From: Streptomyces sp. JH34
GTDB taxonomy: Bacteria > Actinomycetota > Actinomycetes > Streptomycetales > Streptomycetaceae
Reading direction: 5' to 3'
DNA length: 64,000 nt
Assembly (NCBI RefSeq): GCF_029428875.1
Contig: NZ_JAJSOO010000001.1
Coordinates: forward strand, 6,606,501 to 6,670,500
Positions within the stretch are counted from its first letter, which is position 1, and every line of letters starts with the position of its first letter. A program made the translations under genes and the position numbers. Under the pieces are notes generated by a model. The model saw nothing but the letters and a program-made list of their open reading frames with translations, ran no database searches and was not told where the DNA came from. Positions 30,892 to 37,911 of this stretch are shown here, one piece after another.

Positions 30892-33747
30892 CTAACTCAT
30901 CTGACGCCGCACCAGTTCGTGGAGCTGCCCGCCCGTGTCCGCGAGGAGATCGGCCGGCGGGCCCTCCTGGACGACGCGGCCGTCCGCCATGACGATCACA
31001 CGGTCGGCGTCCAGGACCGTGGACAGCCGGTGCGCGATCACGACGCGGGTGGCCCGCAGGGACCGGGTGCTCTCGATCACCGTGCGCTGGGTCTCGTTGT
31101 CGAGCGCACTGGTGGCCTCGTCGAAGAACAGGATGCGGGGGCGCCGGACGAGCGCCTGGGCGATCATCAGCCGCTGGCGCTGGCCCCCGGAGATCGATCC
31201 GCCGCCGGCGATCATCGTGTGCAGCCCCATCGGCATCCGTTTGATGTCCTCGGCCAGCCCCGCCATGGCGGCGGCCTCCCAAGCCTCCTCCTGGGTGAAG
31301 ACCTCGGCGCCGCAGATGCAGTCGAGGATCGATCCGGACAGCGGCTGGGCGTTCTGCAGGACGACCCCGCACTGGCGGCGCACTGCCGCCGGGTCGAGCG
31401 CCGTCAGGTCCTGACCGTCGTACAGGACACTGCCGGAGGCCGGCTTGTCGAAGCCGATGAGCAGCCTCAGCAGCGTCGACTTCCCGCATCCGCTGGGGCC
31501 CACGATCGCGACGAACTCGCCCGGACGGACACTCAGCGACACCTCGTCGAGGACGACGGGGCCGTCTTCGGAGTAACGGAAGGACACTCCTCTGGCCTCG
31601 ATCTCCCCGGACAGCGTCCCCGGCTGTGTGCTGGTGCCGCGGACCTCGGGCGCCTCGTCGAGCACCGGCTTGATCTGCTCGAACATCGGCAGTACGGCGG
31701 CGGCGGACACGAACGCCCCGGTGAGCTGGGTGACAGCGGTCAGCAGCATCGTCACGGACGTGTTGAAGGTCAGGAACTCACTGGCCGTGAGGGAACCCCG
31801 TGCCGGACCGGCGAGCAGGACGAAGACGACCAGCGAACAGAGCGGCAGATAGACGGCGTTGAGGACCGTCGTCATGTTCTTGATCCGGCCCGCCCGCTTC
31901 TGCAGTTCACGGCTGCGGGCGAACTCCGAGGCCCACGCCCCGTACGCGAAGCTCTCCGCCGCGGCGACGCGCAGCTTGGGCAGCCCGCGCAGGGTCTGGA
32001 ACGCCTGGTTGTTCAGCTTGTTCCCGAGCTCGACCAGACGGCGCTGCCAGCGGAGCTCCCACATGCCCATGGTCAGGAACACCCCCGCGATGACCACCAG
32101 CATCGCGACGGCGGTGAGAGCCAGCGGGACGCTGAACCAGAGGAGCAGCCCCAGGTTCATCACCCCCAGCGTGCCCGCCTGCACCACGACGGGACCGGTG
32201 CCGGAGAGCACCCGGCGGATCGCGCTCACTCCCATCGCCGCGCTCGCCAGCTCTCCGGTGGAGCGCGAGGTGAAGAACTTCGTCGGCAGCCGCAGCAGCC
32301 GGTCCCAGACCGCGGGCTGGAGCGTGCTCTCGATCCGCCCCTCCATCCGCAGGATCGTGAGGTTCTGCAACAGCATGAAAGCCGCCGAGACGACACCGGA
32401 GATGATGACGGCCAGCGACACCTGCACGATGAGCGCGTTCTGCGCCTGGGGCACGTACACACCGAGCACCCGGCCGGTCGCGATCGGCACCAGCGATCCC
32501 AGCGCGACCGTCACGAGCCCGGCCGGCACCAGCTTCCGCAGGTCGCCCCTGGTGCCGAACAGACCGAAGCGCAGCAACTGCCTCCTGTTCAACGGCTGCT
32601 CCGGAAGCGGCCGGTAGAACATCACGGCGCGTTCGTCGAAATCCTCGGCACAGGAGCTGTCGACACGGGCACGCCGGCCCGTCAGCGGGTTCACCGCCTC
32701 GTAGCGGCCACGCCGCCAGAGCAGCGCGACCGGCGCTCCGGAGGCAGCACGGCTGCCCACCAGCGGGCCGGAGTTCTCCCGCCACCAGCGCCCGTCCAGC
32801 CGCACCGCCCGGGTGCGGACGCGGGAGGAGACCGCGACCCGCTCGACCGGGTCGATCCGGTCGCTCACCGCCCCGCCCGTCGCGGGTTCCGAGAGGACGA
32901 TCCCGGAATCGCGCGCCACCAGTCGGCAGGCCGCGTAGACGGCATCGTCCGACGCACCCTTCGAGGGAGGGGCGCCACGCCCGGAACGGCTGATCGAGGT
33001 CAGCAGCGCGTGGTCGGCCTCCTTGCGGACGGCTTCACCCGCCTTCAGGCCGGCGGCGGTCCTGTCCTCGTGGGCGCGCTCCAGCTGCTCGATCCAGCGG
33101 TCCAGCGCCGACAGCAGGCGGTACTGCTGGTTGACCATCCCCTGCCACATCGCCGGATCGACGAGCAGGTCGCCCGCGGCCTCGGCGCTGAACGCGGCAC
33201 CGTACTGCACGCAGCCGGGCGACACGGGCAGCCACAGGACGTCGTCGTCGCCCACCGAACCGTCGACGGTGGTCCGCCCGTCCAGCGGCGCCTCGAACAG
33301 CACCCGCTGACTGCGGCCCACCCCGAGCGAGAAGGCGTGCTCCAGCAGGCTGAGCGTGGCGTCCCCGGTGTCGTAGTGGCTGCGGTACTGGTTCTCGTAC
33401 GCCCCCTGGTCGTACTCGGGCCGGTACAGCTCGCGCAGCGGGATCCGGCGCAGCACGCACTCCTGGAGGGGCCGCCCGACCAGGGTGTGCCGCGGGCCCT
33501 CGACCGGGCCCAGCACGAGGGTTCCCGGCTCCAGCCGGCCCAGGAAGTGCCAGTGTCCCTGCTCCGCCGCGTCCACCGCGAACAGGTCGAGGGCACCACC
33601 CACGACGAGCCACAGCACCTGGGGACCTTCCAGCGGAAGGTTCCGCAGCCCGGTGCAGTCGACCGGCTCGCCGAGGGCTCCCAGCGCACCGATGACCGGG
33701 TCCTGCCCGGGGGCCTCCGCGCCCACGAGCGGATGAACGGATGCCAT
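30892..33747 (-). CDS. NHLM-type peptide export ABC transporter, permease/ATPase without peptidase
   Basis: The 951-residue product has an N-terminal half (about 1-370) of mixed soluble character in place of a C39 peptidase, then six membrane segments (about 385-640) and a C-terminal ATPase. The ATPase shows GPSGCGKSTLL (Walker A), ISGGQRQRLMIAQAL (signature), ILFFDEATSALD (Walker B) and VIAHRLS. Size and layout match the second ABC protein of NHLM (nitrile-hydratase-leader microcin) export systems. It starts one base after the stop of the peptidase-ABC gene, so the two are coupled and probably act as a heterodimer exporting the precursor at 36905-37132. Confidence 0.9.
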   Translation of the reverse strand: MASVHPLVGAEAPGQDPVIGALGALGEPVDCTGLRNLPLEGPQVLWLVVGGALDLFAVDAAEQGHWHFLGRLEPGTLVLGPVEGPRHTLVGRPLQECVLRRIPLRELYRPEYDQGAYENQYRSHYDTGDATLSLLEHAFSLGVGRSQRVLFEAPLDGRTTVDGSVGDDDVLWLPVSPGCVQYGAAFSAEAAGDLLVDPAMWQGMVNQQYRLLSALDRWIEQLERAHEDRTAAGLKAGEAVRKEADHALLTSISRSGRGAPPSKGASDDAVYAACRLVARDSGIVLSEPATGGAVSDRIDPVERVAVSSRVRTRAVRLDGRWWRENSGPLVGSRAASGAPVALLWRRGRYEAVNPLTGRRARVDSSCAEDFDERAVMFYRPLPEQPLNRRQLLRFGLFGTRGDLRKLVPAGLVTVALGSLVPIATGRVLGVYVPQAQNALIVQVSLAVIISGVVSAAFMLLQNLTILRMEGRIESTLQPAVWDRLLRLPTKFFTSRSTGELASAAMGVSAIRRVLSGTGPVVVQAGTLGVMNLGLLLWFSVPLALTAVAMLVVIAGVFLTMGMWELRWQRRLVELGNKLNNQAFQTLRGLPKLRVAAAESFAYGAWASEFARSRELQKRAGRIKNMTTVLNAVYLPLCSLVVFVLLAGPARGSLTASEFLTFNTSVTMLLTAVTQLTGAFVSAAAVLPMFEQIKPVLDEAPEVRGTSTQPGTLSGEIEARGVSFRYSEDGPVVLDEVSLSVRPGEFVAIVGPSGCGKSTLLRLLIGFDKPASGSVLYDGQDLTALDPAAVRRQCGVVLQNAQPLSGSILDCICGAEVFTQEEAWEAAAMAGLAEDIKRMPMGLHTMIAGGGSISGGQRQRLMIAQALVRRPRILFFDEATSALDNETQRTVIESTRSLRATRVVIAHRLSTVLDADRVIVMADGRVVQEGPPADLLADTGGQLHELVRRQMS

Positions 33748-33748
33748 G

Positions 33749-36022
33749 TCAGTGCTCCCTGACCAGATCGGCGTACGGGCCGCCGGCGGCCACCAGGTGC
33801 TCGTGCCGGCCTCGTTCCACGACGGTCCCGTGGTCCAGCACCACGATCTCGTCGCTGTCGCGCACGGTGCTCAGCCGGTGGGCGATCACGACGCAGGCGC
33901 AGCCCCGCCGCCGGAGGTTGTCGATGATGATCCGCTCCGTCTCGGCGTCGAGTGCGCTGGTCACCTCGTCCAGGACCAGGATGCTGGGGCGGCGCACGAG
34001 CGCCCGGGCGATCTCCAGGCGCTGGCGCTGCCCGCCCGAGAAGTTCCGGCCGTCCTGCTCGACCCGGCTGTGGATGCCCCGGGGGCGGCGGGCGACGACG
34101 TCGTACAGGGCGGCGTCCCGCAGGGCCTCGGTCACGGCCTCGTCCGGGACCGAGGGGTCCCACAGCGCCACGTTGTCCCGGACCGTCCCCTCGAAGAGGA
34201 AGACGTCCTGGTCGACGAAGGACACCGACGCCGCCAGAGCGCCCCGGGGTATGTCCTCCAGCCGCTGACCGTCGATGCGGATCGTGCCCTCCCACGGGCT
34301 GTACAGCCCCGAGATCAGCCGCGAGACCGTCGACTTGCCGCTGCCGGAGCCCCCGACGAGCGCCACCTGCTGCCCCGGACCCACGGAGAGGGAGAAGCCG
34401 CTGAGCAGCGGCTTGTCGAGCGGGCTGTAGCCGAAGGTGATGTCCTCCAGCGTCACATGGCCCTTGAGCCGGCGGGTGCTCGCGGCCGGCTCACGGCGGG
34501 AGTACAGCGGGTCGACCGGGAAGTTCTCCACGTCCTTGAGCCGGGCCACGTCCGCCGCGAAGTCCTGGACCCGGCCCGCCACCCCGTTGAGCCGGGTGAC
34601 CGGGGCGGTGAAGCGGGTCACCAGGGCCTGGAAGGCGACGAGCAGACCGATCGAGATGTGCCCCTCGACGGCCCGCAGGCCCCCGATCCACAGGATCAGC
34701 GCACTGTTGAGCGTCGCGAGGGCGGGGGCGACGACGCCCAGCCAGGCGCTCGGCACCCCGAGGCGCTGCTGCTCCTCCAGCGTCGTCGCGTGCTGTCCGG
34801 CCCACTTGCGGAAGTACCCGTTCTCCCCGCCGGTGGCCTTCATCGTCTCGATCAGCTGGAGACCGGTGTACGAGGTGTTGGTCAGTCGTGCGCTGTCGGC
34901 CCGCAGCTTCTGGGTCCCGGTGGCCCGCAGCCGCACGACGATGCGCATCGCGACCACGTTGAGCAGGGCGATCCCCACCCCGATGACGGTCAGCTGCGGA
35001 TCGTAGGTCCACAGCAGGAAGGCGTAGAGGAGGACGACGATGCCGTCCACGCCCGCCGCGGTGAGGTCCCGGGCGAGGGTCTCGGCGACGGCGTCGTTCG
35101 ACTGCAGGCGCTGGACGAGGTCGGCCGGACTGCGCTGGGAGAAGAAGGTGACGGGCAGCCGGAGCAGGTGCCGGAAGAAGCGCGCGCTGCCGAGCGTGGA
35201 CGAGATGATGCGCCCGCGCAGCAGATTCGCCTGCTGCAGCCAAGTCAGGACGACGGTCAGGGCGACCATGGAGCCCATCGCGGCGAACAGCACGCCCAGC
35301 AGCGACGTCTGTTCACCAATCATGAACATGTCGATGTAGGTGCGGCTCAGGGCCGGCAGCGTGGCGCCGACGGCCACCAGCAGCAGGCTGGCGAGCAGGG
35401 CGGCCAGCATCGTGCCCGTGGTGCCGCGCAGCCGGCCCGGCAGCGCGGCCATGACACCGGGCTTGCGCCCGCCGCGCCGGAAGTCCTCCCCCGGTTCGAG
35501 GACGAGGACGACGCCGGTGAAGCTGGTGTCGAAGTCCTCGGTGGGCACGAACCGGCGCCCCTTGTCGGGGTCGTTGATGTGCACGCCCCGCCGTCCGAGG
35601 CGGCGTCCCATGCCGTCGTAGACGACGTAGTGGTTGAACTCCCAGAACAGGATCGCGGGGGCCCGGACCTCCGCGAGGGCAGCCGGCTCCATCTGCATGC
35701 CCTTGGCCGTGAGGCCGTAACTTCGCGCGGCCTTGAGCACGTTGCTGGCGCGGGAGCCGTCTCGCGAGACCCCGCAGGCGATACGCAGTTCCTCCAGCGG
35801 CACGTGGCGGCCGTAGTGACCCAGCACCATCGCCAGTGAGGCGGCCCCGCACTCCAGTGCCTCCATCTGGAGCACCGTGGGGGTGTGCACCGTCTTCGCC
35901 CGGCCTGACTTCGGCGCGGTGCCCGCACGCCGTCGGCCGGACCGGCCGCCTTCCGGCCGGTGCTTCCCGCGGCCCGGGGGCGGCAGCTGCTGTGCGGTGG
36001 GGGACGGGTGAGGTGCGGTCAC
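33749..36022 (-). CDS. NHLM-type peptide export ABC transporter with N-terminal C39 peptidase
   Basis: GTG 36022 overlaps the HlyD stop as GTGA, which fixes the start; 757 residues. The C39 double-glycine peptidase spans about 45-185 with Cys58 in QMEALECGAASL, His in FNHYVVYDG and Asp in HINDPDKG. Six membrane segments lie at about 210-490. The ATPase has GGSGSGKSTVSRL, FSGGQRQRLEIARAL, ILVLDEVTSALD and VIAHRLSTVRDSD. It should cut the precursor after its double glycine and export the core peptide. It is the middle gene of a tightly coupled set: hlyD, this gene, then the second ABC protein. Confidence 0.95.
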   Translation of the reverse strand: MTAPHPSPTAQQLPPPGRGKHRPEGGRSGRRRAGTAPKSGRAKTVHTPTVLQMEALECGAASLAMVLGHYGRHVPLEELRIACGVSRDGSRASNVLKAARSYGLTAKGMQMEPAALAEVRAPAILFWEFNHYVVYDGMGRRLGRRGVHINDPDKGRRFVPTEDFDTSFTGVVLVLEPGEDFRRGGRKPGVMAALPGRLRGTTGTMLAALLASLLLVAVGATLPALSRTYIDMFMIGEQTSLLGVLFAAMGSMVALTVVLTWLQQANLLRGRIISSTLGSARFFRHLLRLPVTFFSQRSPADLVQRLQSNDAVAETLARDLTAAGVDGIVVLLYAFLLWTYDPQLTVIGVGIALLNVVAMRIVVRLRATGTQKLRADSARLTNTSYTGLQLIETMKATGGENGYFRKWAGQHATTLEEQQRLGVPSAWLGVVAPALATLNSALILWIGGLRAVEGHISIGLLVAFQALVTRFTAPVTRLNGVAGRVQDFAADVARLKDVENFPVDPLYSRREPAASTRRLKGHVTLEDITFGYSPLDKPLLSGFSLSVGPGQQVALVGGSGSGKSTVSRLISGLYSPWEGTIRIDGQRLEDIPRGALAASVSFVDQDVFLFEGTVRDNVALWDPSVPDEAVTEALRDAALYDVVARRPRGIHSRVEQDGRNFSGGQRQRLEIARALVRRPSILVLDEVTSALDAETERIIIDNLRRRGCACVVIAHRLSTVRDSDEIVVLDHGTVVERGRHEHLVAAGGPYADLVREH

Positions 36023-36825
36023 GGGAGCAGCCAATCGATCGGGCGCTGGTCGGCGAGCCGGACGGAGCCGGTGGCCAGGGTCATGGAGCCGATCGCGTAC
36101 GGAGGACCATCGGCCGAGGACCACCGGTAGCCGGACTTCGTGGAGTCGGAGCGCTCCAGCTTCACCAGGACCGCCAACGGCCGGCCGTGCCGGGAGAACT
36201 GCTCGCCGAGCTGGGCGTCGCCGAGGAAGCGGGTGATCTGCTGCTGCGTCTGCGCCGCCCTGCCGACCGCGGCCACCCTGCCGCGCAGCACGCCGTACTG
36301 CTGGGCGGGCACGGACTGGACGGTCAGGTCGACGGACGCGCCCACCGGGACCGAGGCGGCACTGCTGCCGGACACGTACAGCAGGACGACCAGGGGGTCG
36401 TCGGCACCGTCGATCCGCTCGACACTCGCCACGTCCGCGCCGGTGGTGACCACCGCGCCGATCGTGGCCGTCACGGACGTGAGCCGGCCGGCGTCGATCG
36501 TGCGGACGACGCGCTCACCCCGGTCCGTGCGGACCTTCAGCAGGGGGGAGTCGCGGGGCAGGGTCTCGCCCTCGTCGGCGAGGACCTCGGTGATCTGTCC
36601 GGCGACCGGGCTCTGCAGGAGGTAGCTGCCGCGGGTGTGCGTGAGGATTCCGGGTGCGTCGAGGGTGCTGGCGACGGAGCCCGTCACGGCCCAGAAGCAG
36701 GCCGCGGCCATCACGAGGACGGTGACGCAGAGGACGAGCATGCCCTGCGGGCGGGCGAACCGCACCGGAAGGTCGAGCTGTTCGGGCGACTGCAGCTTGG
36801 AAAGGGCCTGCTGGCGGAACTGCAC
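36019..36825 (-). CDS. HlyD-family periplasmic adaptor of the NHLM export system
   Basis: GTG 36825 is preferred: AGGGAAG lies upstream and the product then begins VQFRQQALSKLQSPEQLDLP, the usual NHLM HlyD opening. An alternative GTG at 36855 lies inside the hairpin stem and lacks a ribosome binding site. The 268-residue protein has one membrane helix (about 30-55), a lipoyl-like LQSPVAGQITEVLADEGETL segment and a beta-barrel C-terminal part. It should connect the two ABC proteins on the outer face. It lies downstream of the precursor gene, separated by a strong hairpin that probably lowers its expression relative to the peptide. Confidence 0.88.
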   Translation of the reverse strand: MQFRQQALSKLQSPEQLDLPVRFARPQGMLVLCVTVLVMAAACFWAVTGSVASTLDAPGILTHTRGSYLLQSPVAGQITEVLADEGETLPRDSPLLKVRTDRGERVVRTIDAGRLTSVTATIGAVVTTGADVASVERIDGADDPLVVLLYVSGSSAASVPVGASVDLTVQSVPAQQYGVLRGRVAAVGRAAQTQQQITRFLGDAQLGEQFSRHGRPLAVLVKLERSDSTKSGYRWSSADGPPYAIGSMTLATGSVRLADQRPIDWLLP

Positions 36826-36854
36826 GGAACTTCCCTCACTGTCAGCGATCGGCA

Positions 36855-36888
36855 CCGAGCCCCGGAACCGATGGGTTCCGGGGCTCGG
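36855..36888 (-). terminator. Perfect 15-bp hairpin between the precursor gene and the export genes
   Basis: CCGAGCCCCGGAACC pairs perfectly with GGTTCCGGGGCTCGG around GATG. It sits 16 bases after the precursor stop and 29 bases before the HlyD start on the same strand. It is well placed to end most transcripts while some read through into the export genes. Confidence 0.8.
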
Positions 36889-36904
36889 CGGGGTACTGCG
36901 TGTC

Positions 36905-37132
36905 TCAGAGACCGGCGGTCAGGCCGGAGGCCAGACCGGTGACCGCGCCCGTGTTCACGCCGGTGGCACCCTCGACGAGACCCGTGACCGAGCCGACGAC
37001 GCCGGAGACCGGGACGATGCCCTCGACGGTGCCCGTGACGTTGCCCACGAGGCCGCCCACGAGGCCGCCCGAGACGTTGTCGAGGTCGCTGTCGGAGATC
37101 TCGGCGGTCTCGACCTGGGGGGTGTAGTTCAT
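36905..37132 (-). CDS. Double-glycine precursor peptide with Gly/Val/Thr core (NHLM substrate candidate)
   Basis: The 75-residue product has a 23-residue leader, MNYTPQVETAEISDSDLDN-VSGG. Its E-(I)SD-(S)DLD-x-VSGG end is a classic C39 double-glycine site. The 52-residue core contains only Gly, Val, Thr, Ser, Ala, Leu, Ile, Asn, Glu and Pro, with no Cys, Lys, Arg, His or aromatic residue. Quasi-repeats VTGTVEG and VTGLVEG and many G-x-x-x-G spacings are visible. Without Cys it cannot form lanthionines, although relatives may be labelled type A2 lantipeptides because of the leader. No modifying enzyme is nearby. It directly precedes hlyD and two ABC genes. AAGGG lies ten bases before the start and TATATA at 37164-37169 could be its -10. 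Confidence 0.8.
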   Translation of the reverse strand: MNYTPQVETAEISDSDLDNVSGGLVGGLVGNVTGTVEGIVPVSGVVGSVTGLVEGATGVNTGAVTGLASGLTAGL

Positions 37133-37162
37133 GATGAGCGCTGCCCTTCGTGTGGAAATTGC

Positions 37163-37378
37163 TTATATACGGAAACCCGTACCGCGGCCTCCGTATGGCC
37201 CAGGATCAAAGCATGCCTTCGCCTCGTACAGCCAATCGAGGTGAGGCGGATCTGCGGTTATCGGCCCGCCGGAATCGATGTACGTGCAGAAGTGGTCGCT
37301 CGATGGAGGCAGATCCTTCACGAGCTTCACCGGAGGAATTCGACGTCGTCGCAACTTCGCTCCCCCTAAGTAGGGCAC
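37163..37378 (-). CDS. Possible small gene upstream of the precursor peptide (71 aa)
   Basis: A frame from GTG 37378 (GAGG five bases upstream) encodes 71 residues, including LVKDLPPSSDHFCTYIDSGG and DPPHLDWLYEAKACFDPGPY. Base composition is less G/C-rich than most genes here, with codons such as CCT, CCA, GAT and ATA. This suggests foreign origin or a gene fragment. It ends inside the putative -10 of the precursor gene. I do not recognise the family. It could be a second substrate, a small regulator or non-coding. Confidence 0.3.
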   Translation of the reverse strand: MPYLGGAKLRRRRIPPVKLVKDLPPSSDHFCTYIDSGGPITADPPHLDWLYEAKACFDPGPYGGRGTGFRI

Positions 37379-37838
37379 TCCTGCCTCAATCGACCCCGTA
37401 CCCCATCCGGACCTGGGGTTCTGTATCGATAGGAGTGATCGGTGTGCGCACGCCGTGTGCAGGTTTCCCCGATTCGGCCGCCTCGTGACTTCGGGCCGCA
37501 GTGAGAAGTGATGCCGGAGAGGGTCGGGAGGTATCGGTATTCACGGCGTCGTGAAAGATGAGCGGTTCTCTATTCCCTGTGGGTGTTTCCGGTGAATGGG
37601 CGGAGTATTTATGAAGCACTTTCCGGGTTCGCGTGTCCGGCGCGTCACCGACCCTTCGGATATGTGGAGGAGGTGTGCTTCGTGGTCGCGGCGGACCCGG
37701 TGGCGGCAGGTGCTCCGTGAGGAGTCGTGGAGGGCGACCGCGCCACCGTGCGAAGAGGTGGTGGGTTGATTCATCCGATGAAACGACTGCACCGCCCTTC
37801 TCTCGGGCGACACGCGGCGCTACCATCGTGATGCTCTA
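37379..37838. other. Intergenic region between the NHLM cluster and the GH74 gene
   Basis: This 460-base stretch is A/T-rich for the genome. I find no supported gene. The best short frame is ATG 37611 to TGA 37769 (52 residues, Trp/Arg-rich), with GGCGGAG upstream but nothing else in its favour. The right end leads into the CebR-type operator of the xyloglucanase gene. Confidence 0.5.
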
Positions 37839-37852
37839 TGGGAGCGCTCCCA
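37839..37852. promoter_or_regulatory. CebR box (LacI-family cellulose-utilisation operator)
   Basis: TGGGAGCGCTCCCA is the perfect 14-base palindrome recognised by CebR, the cellobiose-responsive repressor of Streptomyces. It lies 59 bases before the xyloglucanase start, so the gene should be induced by cellulose breakdown products. Confidence 0.88.
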
Positions 37853-37911
37853 TCTCTGTGTCAGTCCTGTACCGCCGCTGAGCGGCGGACAAGCTCGGAG
37901 AGGACGTTTCC

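Noticed and set aside
36905..37132. Lanthipeptide precursor
   Set aside because: The core has no cysteine and no lanthionine synthetase gene is in the cluster, so thioether rings are not possible from this sequence alone.
37611..37769. Trp/Arg-rich 52-codon frame before the GH74 gene, considered as a second exported peptide
   Set aside because: No double-glycine leader, wrong strand for the NHLM genes and poor coding bias.
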